Shown here: positions 45,056 to 54,179 of the stretch, piece by piece
How positions within the stretch are numbered: position 1 is the first letter of the stretch
Layout: each line of letters opens with the position of its first letter
Source of the DNA: JAGOCV01 sp049445855
GTDB taxonomy: Bacteria; Pseudomonadota; Gammaproteobacteria; Burkholderiales; Burkholderiaceae_C
Length of the DNA stretch: 64,000 bases
Assembly: GCF_049445855.1 (NCBI RefSeq)
Contig: NZ_JBMSDV010000006.1
Coordinates: 186,001-250,000 of the forward strand
Reading direction: 5' to 3'
Made by a program: the position numbers and the translations under genes
The notes under the pieces: model-generated
The model's database searches: none
The model's input: the letters and a program-made list of their open reading frames with translations, nothing else
Told to the model about the DNA's origin: nothing

Positions 45056-45820
45056 TCAGCGCTTCGCGAGCGCTTCGTGCAGTTGCAGCGGATGCAGCGG
45101 CTTGCCCAGGCAGGCATGCGCGCCCATGAGCCGCGCCTTGAGGCGCAGGCCCAGCGTGCGCTTGCTGGTCAGCACGATGATGTTCGCCTCGGGCTGGTCG
45201 TGCTGCACGGCACGGTAGAGCTGCCAGTCGTCCCGGCCCGTCAGGTCCAGGTCGAGGATGATCAGCTGGTATTTGGCCGCGGTGGAAAGCTCCACGCCTT
45301 CGTTGACGGTGATGGCTTCCTGCACCTTGGTCACGCCCAGGGATGCCATCTTGGCGCGCAGGTACAGGCGCAACTCCAGGTTGGACGCGATGATCAGCGC
45401 GCTGCGCGGGTCCAGGGCCGGCTTCGAGACGTCCGGATAGACGCTCAGGTCCAGGTCGAGGGCCGCGTCGCGCGTGAGGTCGAGGTCCAGCGAAGGCGGG
45501 GGGATGAACGCCTCGTCCATCACCTTGACGATGTCGGCCCAGCGAAGCGGTCGGGTGTAGGTGAGCCAGGAATGCGCCGGAGCCACGGCCCCCACCCAGA
45601 TGAGCCGCATGCCGGACGGCCCCTGGCCGGAAGCGGTCATCTCGATCTCGGCCTCGTAGCTCTGGCCGTCCACCAGGGCGACCTGCGGCGCGTCGGGCGC
45701 ACCGGGCGTCCAGAGCGAATACACGACTTCACGGCCTTCAGACAGACGAAACACGGTGTTGAGCGCATGGCGCTCAACGTCGCTGAAACCGATGACCTTG
45801 ACGAAAATCCTTTGACTCAT
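45056..45820 (-). CDS. response regulator with C-terminal receiver, no output domain
   Basis: 254 residues. The C-terminal part (about 145-254) is a receiver: LIIASNLELRLYLRAKM, phospho-acceptor in QLIILDLDLTG, Thr in NIIVLTSKR, Lys in ACLGKPLHP. The N-terminal 110 residues (IFVKVIGFSDVERHALNTVF, then WLTYTRPLRWADIVKVM) look like a second, degenerate receiver lacking the acidic site. A linker LDLDLTRDAALDLDLS joins them. No DNA-binding domain. Convergent with mnmC. Confidence 0.75.
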   Translation of the reverse strand: MSQRIFVKVIGFSDVERHALNTVFRLSEGREVVYSLWTPGAPDAPQVALVDGQSYEAEIEMTASGQGPSGMRLIWVGAVAPAHSWLTYTRPLRWADIVKVMDEAFIPPPSLDLDLTRDAALDLDLSVYPDVSKPALDPRSALIIASNLELRLYLRAKMASLGVTKVQEAITVNEGVELSTAAKYQLIILDLDLTGRDDWQLYRAVQHDQPEANIIVLTSKRTLGLRLKARLMGAHACLGKPLHPLQLHEALAKR

Positions 45821-45972
45821 GTGTTCTTCTGATGAACGTCGCAGCATAACGCCATTTATCATTCGCAGGCCCGCCAGACAGGCGCCGCTGCCCGCCAGAC
45901 ATGTCTGCCCGGCTTTCGCGCCTTATCCGGAACAAGCTTTTCAGCGCCCGCAAACCCGCGCCAGTGCTCGTG

Positions 45973-46024
45973 CATAAGCTTATCCGCATAAAGCGCGAAC
46001 AAAAAGATAGTTTGTTTTCATAAG
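45973..46024 (+). promoter_or_regulatory. ATAAG/CTTAT repeats upstream of cysI
   Basis: The palindrome ATAAGCTTAT (45974-45983), then GCATAAAG and, 30 bases on, TTCATAAG, in an AT-rich island 70-120 bases ahead of cysI. Repeated ATAAC/ATAAG half sites are typical of CysB boxes, so this is the probable sulfur-starvation control region of the cysI-DUF934-cysH-cysDN operon. The rest of the 270-base gap (45821-46090) shows nothing else. Confidence 0.45.
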
Positions 46025-46090
46025 CCCCCTGTTTACAGTCCACTTCCTGCGAGAACCAAGCCCCCCGGGGCGGCCGTTCCACTGACCACG

Positions 46091-47869
46091 ATGTACCAAT
46101 ACACCGACTTCGACAAACAGTTCGTCCGGGCCCGCGCGGACCAGTACCGTGACCAGCTCGAGCGCTGGTCCGACGGCCGCCTCTCCGAGGACGAATTCCG
46201 CCCGCTGCGCCTGCAGAACGGCTGGTATGTGCAGCGTTACGCGCCCATGCTGCGGGTGGCCGTGCCCTACGGCGAGATCGCCAGCCGCCAGATCCGCGCG
46301 CTGGCGAAGATCGCACGCGAATACGACCAGCCCGAAGCCGAGATCTACCAGCAGGCCCTGACGACCCAAGGCGCCATGGGCACCACCTACCTGCCCACGC
46401 ACTACGCGCACTTCACCACCCGCACCAACGTGCAGTTCAACTGGATTCCTTTGGCCAAAAGCGCCGACGTGATGGACCTGCTGGCCAGCGTCGACATGCA
46501 TGGCATCCAGACCAGTGGTAACTGCATCCGCAACACCACCACCGACGAGCGCGCCGGCGTGGCCGTGGACGAGATTGCCGACCCGCGTCCCTACGCCGAG
46601 ATCATGCGGCAATGGACCACGCTGCACCCCGAGTTCGCCTTCCTGCCGCGCAAGTTCAAGATCGCCGTCTCGGCGTCGAAGGAAGACCGCGCCGCCACCA
46701 GCTGGCACGACGTCGGCCTGTACCTGGTCAAGAACGAGGCCGGCGAGATCGGCTTCAAGGTGCAGGTGGGTGGCGGCATGGGCCGCACGCCCGTGGTCGG
46801 CACCATCATCCGCGAGTTCCTGCCCTGGCAGCAGCTCATGAATTACCTCGAAGCGGTGGTGCGCGTCTACAACCGCTACGGCCGGCGCGACAACAAGTAC
46901 AAGGCCCGCATCAAGATCCTCGTGAAGGCCGAAGGCCAGAAATACATCGACGACGTGGAGGAAGAGTTCCGCCAGATCGTCGAGGTGGACGGCGGCCCGC
47001 ACTTCATCACCCAGGCCGAGTTCGACCGCGTGGCCGCTTCGTTCGTGCCGCCTGAGCTGGCGCAGCGCCAGCCTGCCGACCTGGCCGCGGTCGAGGAAGC
47101 GCTGCGGCGCGAGGCCGCTGCCAGCGCGCCGTTCGCACGCTGGCTCTCGCGCAACGTGGCGCCGCACAAGCAGCCGCACCTTCGCATCGTCACGTTGTCG
47201 TTCAAGCGCGTGGGTCAGGCGCCCGGCGACGCATCGGCCGACCAGCTCGACGCGCTCGCCGATCTGGTGGACCGCTTCTCGGCAGGCGAAGCCCGCGTCA
47301 CGCACGACCAGAACGTCGTGCTGCCGTGGGTGCATGCCGAAGACCTGCCCGCGCTGTGGCAAGCCGCGCGCGACCTGGGTCTGGCCAGCACCAACGTGCA
47401 CCTGCTCACCGACATGATCGCCTGCCCAGGCGGCGACCTCTGCGCGCTGGCCAACGCGCGCTCGCTGCCGATTGCCGCCGCCATCACCGAGCGCTACCAG
47501 GACCTGGACGAGCTCGACGACATCGGCGAGATCGACCTGCACATCAGCGGCTGCATCAACTCGTGCGGCCACCATCACAGCGGCCACATCGGCATCCTGG
47601 GCGTCGACAAGGACGGCAAGGAGTGGTATCAGGTCACCCTTGGCGGTTCCGACGGCAGCGACCTGAGCGGCGCGGCCGTGGCCGGCAAGGTGATCGGCCC
47701 GTCCTTCTCGGCAGCCGAAGTTCCCGACGTGATCGAAGCCGTCCTCACGACCTACCGCGACCACCGCGAACCGGGTGAAACCTTCCAGCGCGCCGTGCGC
47801 CGACTGGGGCTCGACCCGTTCAAGGCTGCGGCCAATGCGGCCCGCATCAAGGTGGAGGAAGTGGCATGA
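46091..47869 (+). CDS. cysI: assimilatory sulfite reductase, ferredoxin/hemoprotein type
   Basis: 592 residues. Siroheme/[4Fe-4S] ligands in CPGGDLC and GCINSCGHHH near residues 442-494; two ferredoxin-like half domains and siroheme-binding TTRTNVQFNWI and GNCIRNTTTDE. Reduces sulfite to sulfide. The E. coli CysJ flavoprotein is not nearby; fdxA and a ferredoxin reductase 3.3 kb downstream could supply electrons. Overlaps the next gene by four bases. Confidence 0.92.
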   Translation: MYQYTDFDKQFVRARADQYRDQLERWSDGRLSEDEFRPLRLQNGWYVQRYAPMLRVAVPYGEIASRQIRALAKIAREYDQPEAEIYQQALTTQGAMGTTYLPTHYAHFTTRTNVQFNWIPLAKSADVMDLLASVDMHGIQTSGNCIRNTTTDERAGVAVDEIADPRPYAEIMRQWTTLHPEFAFLPRKFKIAVSASKEDRAATSWHDVGLYLVKNEAGEIGFKVQVGGGMGRTPVVGTIIREFLPWQQLMNYLEAVVRVYNRYGRRDNKYKARIKILVKAEGQKYIDDVEEEFRQIVEVDGGPHFITQAEFDRVAASFVPPELAQRQPADLAAVEEALRREAAASAPFARWLSRNVAPHKQPHLRIVTLSFKRVGQAPGDASADQLDALADLVDRFSAGEARVTHDQNVVLPWVHAEDLPALWQAARDLGLASTNVHLLTDMIACPGGDLCALANARSLPIAAAITERYQDLDELDDIGEIDLHISGCINSCGHHHSGHIGILGVDKDGKEWYQVTLGGSDGSDLSGAAVAGKVIGPSFSAAEVPDVIEAVLTTYRDHREPGETFQRAVRRLGLDPFKAAANAARIKVEEVA

Positions 47870-48261
47870 CGCAGCACCTCCAGCTCCTCGCGTTCGAAGA
47901 CCACACGCCGCCCGCCGAGGGCGACACCCGCGTCGTGGTGCTGGCCAACGACGCCGACCCGCTCGCACTGTCGCTGGAAAGCGTGACGCGCATCGACCTC
48001 AGCTTTCCGGCGTTCACCGACGGCCGGGCCTTCAGTCAGGCCTTCCTGTTGCGCCGTCGCCGCGGGTTCACGGGCGAAATCCGTGCGACTGGCGACGTGC
48101 TGATCGACCAGCTCGTGCAGATGGAGCGCACCGGCTTCTCCAGCGCCGTGCTCAAGCAGGGGCTGGGCACGGCCGACGCGCAGCGCCAGTTCGAACGCTT
48201 CAAGGGCTTCTACCAGGGTGATGCGGTGCACGTGCAGCCGCACTTCGCCACCACCGCCTGA
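47866..48261 (+). CDS. DUF934 family protein of sulfite reduction
   Basis: 131 residues: LSFPAFTDGRAFSQAFLLRRR near residue 45 and ATGDVLIDQLVQMERTGF near 75 are the DUF934 core. Always found next to cysI/cysH in beta- and alphaproteobacteria and thought to assist sulfite reduction; biochemical role not settled. Start/stop overlap with cysI. Confidence 0.9.
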   Translation: MTQHLQLLAFEDHTPPAEGDTRVVVLANDADPLALSLESVTRIDLSFPAFTDGRAFSQAFLLRRRRGFTGEIRATGDVLIDQLVQMERTGFSSAVLKQGLGTADAQRQFERFKGFYQGDAVHVQPHFATTA

Positions 48262-48278
48262 ACAAGGCAACCGGGACC

Positions 48279-48899
48279 ATGCGCATCGACCTCGCCAACA
48301 TCAATGCAGCGCTCGGCCACGACGCGCAAGGGCTCGTGAACTGGGCCGTGGCCTTGAACGAACCGACCATCGTCACCACGAACTTCCGGCCGTTCGAAGC
48401 CGTCATCCTGCACATGGTCACGCGCGCGAACGCCGATGTGCCGGTGATCTGGATGGACAACGGCTACAACACCGAGGCGACCTACCGCTATGCCGACGAG
48501 CTGACGAAGCAGCTCGGGCTGAAGCTGAAGATCTACCTGCCCCGCCGCACACGTGCGCATCGCGAGGCCGTGGACGGCCCGACGCCTTCCATCGACGATC
48601 CGCGTCACGCCGCCTTCACCGAAGAGGTGAAGCTGGAGCCATTCACGCGCGCCTTGAGCGAGACAGCGCCCAAGGTCTGGTTCACCGCGCTGCGCGCCAC
48701 CGACACCGCCGTGCGCGCGCAGATGGAGCCGGTCAGCATCAACCCCGATGGCCTGATCAAGGTCGCGCCGCTGTTGCACTGGTCGTCGAAACAGTTGCAC
48801 GAGTACTGCGCGCAGCACGGCCTGCCCAACAACTTCGACTACGTCGATCCCACCAAAGCCGAAGACAACCGTGAATGCGGGCTGCACATTGCCCATTGA
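48279..48899 (+). CDS. cysH: phosphoadenylyl-sulfate reductase-like protein CysH
   Basis: 206 residues, PAPS-reductase fold ending in the catalytic RECGLH (Cys at 200). The paired CC...CxxC motifs of Fe-S APS reductases are absent. The N-terminal phosphate loop, usually SSSFGxQ, reads TTNFRPFEAVILH, a notable departure. Located between DUF934 and cysD, so the role in sulfonucleotide reduction is clear by context; whether APS or PAPS is used is not (no cysC seen). Confidence 0.85.
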   Translation: MRIDLANINAALGHDAQGLVNWAVALNEPTIVTTNFRPFEAVILHMVTRANADVPVIWMDNGYNTEATYRYADELTKQLGLKLKIYLPRRTRAHREAVDGPTPSIDDPRHAAFTEEVKLEPFTRALSETAPKVWFTALRATDTAVRAQMEPVSINPDGLIKVAPLLHWSSKQLHEYCAQHGLPNNFDYVDPTKAEDNRECGLHIAH

Positions 48900-48929
48900 C
48901 GGCCCACTGATCGCCCATCGACCCCATCC

Positions 48930-49862
48930 ATGAACGCCCGGACCGAACCCCAAGCCCTTACAACGCTCGGCAACAGCCATCTCGACGCGCTCGAAGAAGA
49001 AGCCATCTTCATCCTGCGTGAAGTTGCGGCGGCGTTCGAGCGCCCGACACTGCTGTTCTCCGGGGGCAAGGACTCGCTGGTGCTGCTGAAGTGCGCCGAA
49101 AAAGCCTTCGGCGCGAACAACCTGCCCTACCCGCTGCTGATGATCGACACCGGTCACAACTTCCCCGAAGTGACCGATTTCCGCGACCAGCGCGCGAAGG
49201 AACTCGGCGCCGAGCTCATCGTGCGCAGCGTGGAAGATTCGATGAAGCGCGGCACCGTGCGCCTGGCACGCCCCGACGAAAGCCGCAACGTGCACCAGTC
49301 GGTGACCCTGCTGGAAGCCATCGACGAGTTCCGCTTCGACGCACTCATCGGCGGCGCCCGCCGCGACGAGGAGAAGGCGCGCGCCAAGGAACGCATCTTC
49401 AGCCACCGCGACAGCTTCGGCCAGTGGCAACCCAAGGCCCAGCGCCCCGAACTCTGGACGTTGTTCAACACGCGCCTGCAGCCGGGCGAACACTTCCGCG
49501 TGTTCCCCATCAGCAACTGGACCGAGCTCGACGTGTGGCAGTACATCGCCCGCGAAAACATCGAACTGCCGTCGATCTACTACACGCACAAACGTGAGGT
49601 GGTCGAACGCCGCGGCCTGTTGGTGCCGGTGACCGACCTCACCCCCCCGCGCGACGGAGAGCAGATCGAGACACGCGACGTGCGCTTCCGCACCGTGGGC
49701 GACATCACCTGCACCTGCCCGGTGGAAAGCCTGGCCGCCGACGCGGACGCCGTGATCATCGAGACGCTGGCCACCGACGTGAGCGAACGCGGCGCGACGC
49801 GCATGGACGACAAGACATCCGAAGCTTCCATGGAGAAGCGCAAAAAGGACGGGTACTTCTGA
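48930..49862 (+). CDS. cysD: sulfate adenylyltransferase small subunit CysD
   Basis: 310 residues. ATP-PPi loop LLFSGGKDSLVLLK near residue 45, MIDTGHNFPEVTDFRD, GGARRDEEKARAKERIFS and C-terminal MEKRKKDGYF. With CysN makes APS from sulfate and ATP. One-base overlap with cysN. Confidence 0.96.
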   Translation: MNARTEPQALTTLGNSHLDALEEEAIFILREVAAAFERPTLLFSGGKDSLVLLKCAEKAFGANNLPYPLLMIDTGHNFPEVTDFRDQRAKELGAELIVRSVEDSMKRGTVRLARPDESRNVHQSVTLLEAIDEFRFDALIGGARRDEEKARAKERIFSHRDSFGQWQPKAQRPELWTLFNTRLQPGEHFRVFPISNWTELDVWQYIARENIELPSIYYTHKREVVERRGLLVPVTDLTPPRDGEQIETRDVRFRTVGDITCTCPVESLAADADAVIIETLATDVSERGATRMDDKTSEASMEKRKKDGYF

Positions 49863-51109
49863 TGGACGCCCTCAGATTCATTACTTGTGGCAGCGTGGAC
49901 GACGGCAAGAGCACGCTGATCGGCCGGCTTCTGGTAGACAGCCGCGCCGTGCTGCAGGACCAGTTGGCCAGCGTGTCGAAGAGCGGCGAGGCCGACCTCG
50001 CGCTGCTGACCGACGGCCTGTCGGCCGAGCGCGAACAGGGCATCACGATCGACGTGGCCTACCGCTATTTCTCCACGGCAGCGCGCAAGTTCATCATCGG
50101 CGACGCGCCGGGCCATGAACAGTACACGCGCAACATGGTGACCGCCGCCTCCAGCGCCGACGCCGCCGTCGTCCTGGTGGACGCCACCAAGCTCGACTGG
50201 GCCGACCCCGCACTCGAACTGCTGGTGCAGACGCGCCGCCACACGTTGCTGGCCCACCTGCTGCGCGTGCCATCCATCGTGTTCGCCATCAACAAGCTCG
50301 ACGCTGTCGACGCGCCTGACACGGCCTACGCCCACATCCGTGCGGCACTGGAACGGTTCACCGCTGCCGCTGGCGTCAAGGTGCGCGCTGTGGTGCCGGT
50401 TTCGGCCTTGAAAGGCTGGAATGTGGTCGAACCCCGTGCCGGCTGGTGCGGGTACGAAGGCCCTGGCCTGCTGCAATTGCTCGAAACCCTGCCAGCCACC
50501 CCGGCGGACGTGGATCAGGCCTTCGCCTTCCCCGTGCAATGGGTCGAGAAGTTCTCGTCCTCGTCCGACACGTCACAGGGCCGCCGCATCTTCTGGGGCC
50601 GCGTCGCTGCCGGTCAGGTGACGCCGGGCCAGAAAATCACCGTCATGCCCAGCGGACAGACCGCCACGGTGGCACAGGTGCTGAACCACGTGCGCAAGCC
50701 GGGTGACGTCGCCGCCGGCCACAGCGCCGGCATCGTGCTCGACCGCGAGGTCGATGTGTCCCGAGGCGACTGGTTGCTGGCCGAAGGCAGTGGCGAGGCG
50801 TCGCGAGAACTGAGCGCCACCATCGCCTGGCTGGACGACGAGCCGCTGGTCGCCGGCCGCGTCTACTGGGCGCTGCACGGGCACCGCTGGGTGAAGGCCA
50901 AGGTGCGCCGCATCGTGCACAGGCTGGATGTGAACACGCTCGCCGAGGAAGACGCCACCGAACTGCCGGCCAACGCCATCGGCCACGTCGAACTGGCGCT
51001 GCAGGAGCCGCTGGCCGTGCGCCCGTTCGCCGGTGCGCGTGCGCTGGGCTCGCTGGTGCTGGTGGACACCGCTTCGCACAAGACCTCCGGCGCCGTGCTG
51101 GTTCGCTGA
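49862..51109 (+). CDS. cysN: sulfate adenylyltransferase GTPase subunit CysN
   Basis: 415 residues, EF-Tu-like: G1 GSVDDGKSTLIGRLL near residue 10, G3 DAPGHEQYTRNM near 82, G4 NKLD near 140, then beta-barrel domains. It ends after the barrel, so there is no fused APS-kinase (CysC) domain. Shorter than E. coli CysN by about 60 residues, normal for Burkholderiales. Confidence 0.94.
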   Translation: MDALRFITCGSVDDGKSTLIGRLLVDSRAVLQDQLASVSKSGEADLALLTDGLSAEREQGITIDVAYRYFSTAARKFIIGDAPGHEQYTRNMVTAASSADAAVVLVDATKLDWADPALELLVQTRRHTLLAHLLRVPSIVFAINKLDAVDAPDTAYAHIRAALERFTAAAGVKVRAVVPVSALKGWNVVEPRAGWCGYEGPGLLQLLETLPATPADVDQAFAFPVQWVEKFSSSSDTSQGRRIFWGRVAAGQVTPGQKITVMPSGQTATVAQVLNHVRKPGDVAAGHSAGIVLDREVDVSRGDWLLAEGSGEASRELSATIAWLDDEPLVAGRVYWALHGHRWVKAKVRRIVHRLDVNTLAEEDATELPANAIGHVELALQEPLAVRPFAGARALGSLVLVDTASHKTSGAVLVR

Positions 51110-51205
51110 GGGCTTCGCCGCAGTCCCACGCACAAAACGCCTAAAATCGAGGGTTTTCACGTACTGCTGATCCGGCTTCGCCTTTACGATCGCCCAAAAT
51201 TCCAA

Positions 51206-51535
51206 ATGACCCACGTCGTCTCCGAATCCTGTATCCGCTGCAAGTACACCGACTGCGTGGACGTCTGCCCCGTGGACTGCTTCCGCGAAGGCCCGAACAT
51301 GCTGATCATCGATCCCGATGAATGCATCGACTGCGCGGTGTGCATCCCCGAATGCCCGGCCAACGCCATCTTCGCGGAAGAAGACGTGCCGGCTGACCAG
51401 ATCGCCTTCATCAAACTCAACGCGGAACTCGCCCAGAACCCCGAGTGGAAGAGCATCACCAAGCGCAAGCCTGCGCTGCCCGATGCCGACGAGTGGAAAG
51501 ACAAGACCGGCAAGCTCTCGGAGCTGATCCGCTGA
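51206..51535 (+). CDS. fdxA: 7Fe ferredoxin FdxA
   Basis: 109 residues. CIRCKYTDCVDVCPVDC binds the [3Fe-4S] cluster and one ligand of the second; CIDCAVCIPECP binds [4Fe-4S]. Low-potential electron carrier. A TAAAAT -10-like element at 51142 is visible. The reductase gene follows by 16 bases, so the pair form one electron chain. Confidence 0.96.
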   Translation: MTHVVSESCIRCKYTDCVDVCPVDCFREGPNMLIIDPDECIDCAVCIPECPANAIFAEEDVPADQIAFIKLNAELAQNPEWKSITKRKPALPDADEWKDKTGKLSELIR

Positions 51536-51551
51536 CCGCAGCGCCCGCACT

Positions 51552-52637
51552 GTGAGCGCCTTCGACGACCGCACCGACCTGATCGAAACCGACGCCGTCG
51601 TCATTGGCGCAGGCCCTGCAGGCCTGTTCTCCGTCTTCCAGCTCGGCCTGCTCGAAATCCGGGCTCACGTGGTCGATGCGCTGCCCCAGGCGGGTGGCCA
51701 ACCCGTCGAGCTGTACCCGGACAAACCCATCTTCGACATTCCCGCCGTGCCGGTACTCACCGGCCGAGAACTGGCGCAAGCGCTGCTCAAGCAGATCGAA
51801 CCTTTCGGGGCCACGCTGCATCTGGGGCAGGAAGTCACCGAGCTCGAACGGCAGGACGATGGGCGCTTCCTGCTCGCCACGTCCAAGGGCACGCGTTTCC
51901 TGACCCGGGTCGTCGTCATTGCGGGCGGTGTCGGCGCATTCCAGCCGAAGTCGCTCAAGGTGCCGGGGCTGGAGCCGTTCATCGGTGGGCAGATCCGGTA
52001 TCAGCCCGCCGATGCGTCTGCGTTTGCAGGCAAGCGCGTCGTTGTCCACGGCCATGGCGAAACAGCGGTGGACTGGGCGATCCGCCTGGCGGAAGCCTCA
52101 ACGGACAAGCCGCACCGCGTGACCTTGCTCCATCGGCGCGATGTGTTCGATGCCACGCCCGAGGCACTGGCCCGCCTGCAGGCGCTGCGTGCTTCGGGTG
52201 CCATCGAGGTCGTCATCGGGCAGATCGTCGGCCAGCAAGCCCGGGGCGACACGCTCACGGCCCTCGACCTTGCCCTGCCCGACGGCAGCACCCGTTCATT
52301 GCCGCTGGACGCGATGATCGTCTCGCTCGGCCTGTCCCCTCGCCTCGGCCCCGTCGCGCAATGGGGGCTGGACATGGAGCGCAAGCAACTCAGGGTGGAC
52401 ACCGGAACGTTCGCCACCAGCGAGCCCGGCATCTTCGCCATCGGCGACATCAACACTTACCCGGGCAAGAAGAAGCTGCTGGTTTCTGCCTTCCACGAAT
52501 GCGCCCTCGCCGCGTATGGCGCAGCGGCTGTTGTCTATCCGGGCAAGACGCTTCACCTCGAATACACGACCACCAGCACGCGGCTGCACCGCCTGCTGGG
52601 CGTGACCGTGCAGACCGACGGCACCGATCCAGCCTGA
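51552..52637 (+). CDS. ferredoxin--NADP(+) reductase, TrxB-like
   Basis: 361 residues with GTG start. FAD motif VVIGAGPAGLFSVFQLGL, GGQPVELYPDKPIFDIPAVP, NADPH motif VHGHGETAVDWAI and C-terminal FAIGDINTYPGKKKLLVSAFHE. It lacks the thioredoxin-reductase CxxC, so is of the TrxR-like FNR type. Passes electrons between NADPH and FdxA. Confidence 0.94.
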   Translation: MSAFDDRTDLIETDAVVIGAGPAGLFSVFQLGLLEIRAHVVDALPQAGGQPVELYPDKPIFDIPAVPVLTGRELAQALLKQIEPFGATLHLGQEVTELERQDDGRFLLATSKGTRFLTRVVVIAGGVGAFQPKSLKVPGLEPFIGGQIRYQPADASAFAGKRVVVHGHGETAVDWAIRLAEASTDKPHRVTLLHRRDVFDATPEALARLQALRASGAIEVVIGQIVGQQARGDTLTALDLALPDGSTRSLPLDAMIVSLGLSPRLGPVAQWGLDMERKQLRVDTGTFATSEPGIFAIGDINTYPGKKKLLVSAFHECALAAYGAAAVVYPGKTLHLEYTTTSTRLHRLLGVTVQTDGTDPA

Positions 52638-52685
52638 TGCCGGCCTGATGGCCTAAAATCCGCTTCGTGCCCGCAAGGGCGCATC

Positions 52686-52774
52686 CGCTAGGGGTGTCGA
52701 ACCGGCCGCAAGGCCGGCAAGACTGAGAGAGTCCCTTTGAACCTGATTGAGGTAATCCTCGCGCAGGGAAGCCA
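52686..52774 (+). promoter_or_regulatory. TPP (thi-box) riboswitch
   Basis: Conserved thi-box elements in order: AGGGGTG (52690-52696), a P3 hairpin CCGGCC/GGCCGG, ACTGAGAGAGTCC (52722-52734), ACCTGATT (52741-52748), GGTAATCC and GCGCAGGGAAGC (52761-52772). A TAAAAT -10-like box lies at 52654-52659. The cytX start is 89 bases after the aptamer with GGAG 7 bases before it; control is probably at translation, as no T-tract hairpin follows. Confidence 0.95.
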
Positions 52775-52862
52775 AGTCCAGTTGCCGGTGGCCGCGTCTC
52801 TTGCAGCCTCTTCTCCGGCCAGATTTCGCCCACCTGCCTCAAACATTGCATGGAGCAATTTG

Positions 52863-54173
52863 ATGGCAATTTCTACTGACAACACACTTTCGCCCGGGTC
52901 GTCCGGCAACGAGGCGCTGACGCCCATGTCCGCGTCCCAACGCTCATTCGGCTGGCATGACCACGCGTCGCTGTGGTTCAGCCTGGGTGTCGGCCTGCTG
53001 GTCATGCAGGTCGGTGCGTACCTCATGCCAGCGCTCGGTACCAAGGAGGCGGTCATCGCCATTGTGTTCGGCTCGCTGCTCGGCGCGGGCCTGCTCGGCT
53101 GGGTCGCCAAGCTCGGCGCCGACAGCGGGCTTGCCAGCGCTGGGCTGATGCATGCCGTCTACGGCAGCGCATTCGCACGCCTGCCCGTGATTCTCAACAT
53201 CGTGCAACTCATCGGCTGGGGCGCATTCGAGATCGTGGTGATGCGCGAATCGACGGTCGCCATCGCCGCGCGTTCGGGCCTCGCGGAATCGGCGACGTCC
53301 CCCGTGTGGATGGCCGGCGCCACCCTGCTTTGGGGCGCAGTCGTTGCGCTGCTGATCAGCGGGTCGATGGTGCGCGTGGTGCGCAAGCTCATCGCGCGCT
53401 TTGCGCTGCCGCTGGTGGTGCTGTCGCTGCTGTGGCTGAGCTGGCAGTTCATCGGGATGGCCAACGCGCAGGGCTTCGACGCGCTGTGGAACCGCAAGGG
53501 CGACGGCGGCATGAGTGTGCTGCCCGCGCTCGACCTCGTGATCGCGATGCCGATCTCCTGGCTGCCGCTGGTGGCCGACTACGCGCGCCACGGCCGTTCG
53601 GGCCGCAGCGCGCTGGGCGGCACGTGGCTCGGTTATGCGATTGCCAACGCCTGGTGCTACACGCTGGGTGTGCTGGTGGCGCTGACGCTGCCGAGCGAGA
53701 ACCTCGTCGCTGCGCTGCTGCTGGCGCAGGGCGGGTTGATCGCGCTGTCGCTCATCCTCATCGACGAGGTGGACAACGCCTATGGCGACGCGTACTCGGG
53801 CTCGGTGTCTGCCCACAGCCTGATGCCGCGCTGGGGCGTGCGCCAGTGGGGCTTCATCATGGCCATCGTCTGCACGGGCGTCGCGATGGTGCTGCCCATG
53901 CACAGCCTCGAGCCGTTCCTGCTGATGCTGAGCTCGGTGTTCGTGCCGCTGTTCGGCACCATCCTCGGCCGCCTGGCGTTCGGTGTGGATGCCGCTGCAC
54001 AGCTCGCGCGCGCACCCAAGGCGAACGCCGTGCCCATCGCAATCTGGATCGCAGGCATCGCGACCTACCACCTGTGCGGCAAATTCGCGCCCGATGCGGG
54101 CTCTGCCCTGCCCGCGCTGGCGCTGACCTTCGTGCTCGCCTATGTCACGCGCCCTTCGACGCGCGCGGTGTAA
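52863..54173 (+). CDS. cytX: putative hydroxymethylpyrimidine transporter CytX
   Basis: 436 residues, NCS1 nucleobase-transporter fold with about 11-12 helices (WHDHASLWFSLGVGLLVMQVGAYL near 37; ADYARHGRSGRSALGGTWLGY near 240). Control by a TPP riboswitch and place beside thiD support import of the thiamin pyrimidine HMP. Start chosen by GGAG spacing; longer frames run through the riboswitch. Confidence 0.9.
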   Translation: MAISTDNTLSPGSSGNEALTPMSASQRSFGWHDHASLWFSLGVGLLVMQVGAYLMPALGTKEAVIAIVFGSLLGAGLLGWVAKLGADSGLASAGLMHAVYGSAFARLPVILNIVQLIGWGAFEIVVMRESTVAIAARSGLAESATSPVWMAGATLLWGAVVALLISGSMVRVVRKLIARFALPLVVLSLLWLSWQFIGMANAQGFDALWNRKGDGGMSVLPALDLVIAMPISWLPLVADYARHGRSGRSALGGTWLGYAIANAWCYTLGVLVALTLPSENLVAALLLAQGGLIALSLILIDEVDNAYGDAYSGSVSAHSLMPRWGVRQWGFIMAIVCTGVAMVLPMHSLEPFLLMLSSVFVPLFGTILGRLAFGVDAAAQLARAPKANAVPIAIWIAGIATYHLCGKFAPDAGSALPALALTFVLAYVTRPSTRAV

Positions 54174-54179
54174 ATGAAG

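Noticed and set aside
45980..47968. 662-codon frame opposite cysI
   Set aside because: Antisense shadow; cysI has full siroheme and Fe-S ligands on the other strand.
52737..52862. N-terminal extension of cytX
   Set aside because: It would translate through the TPP riboswitch; GGAG supports the ATG at 52863.
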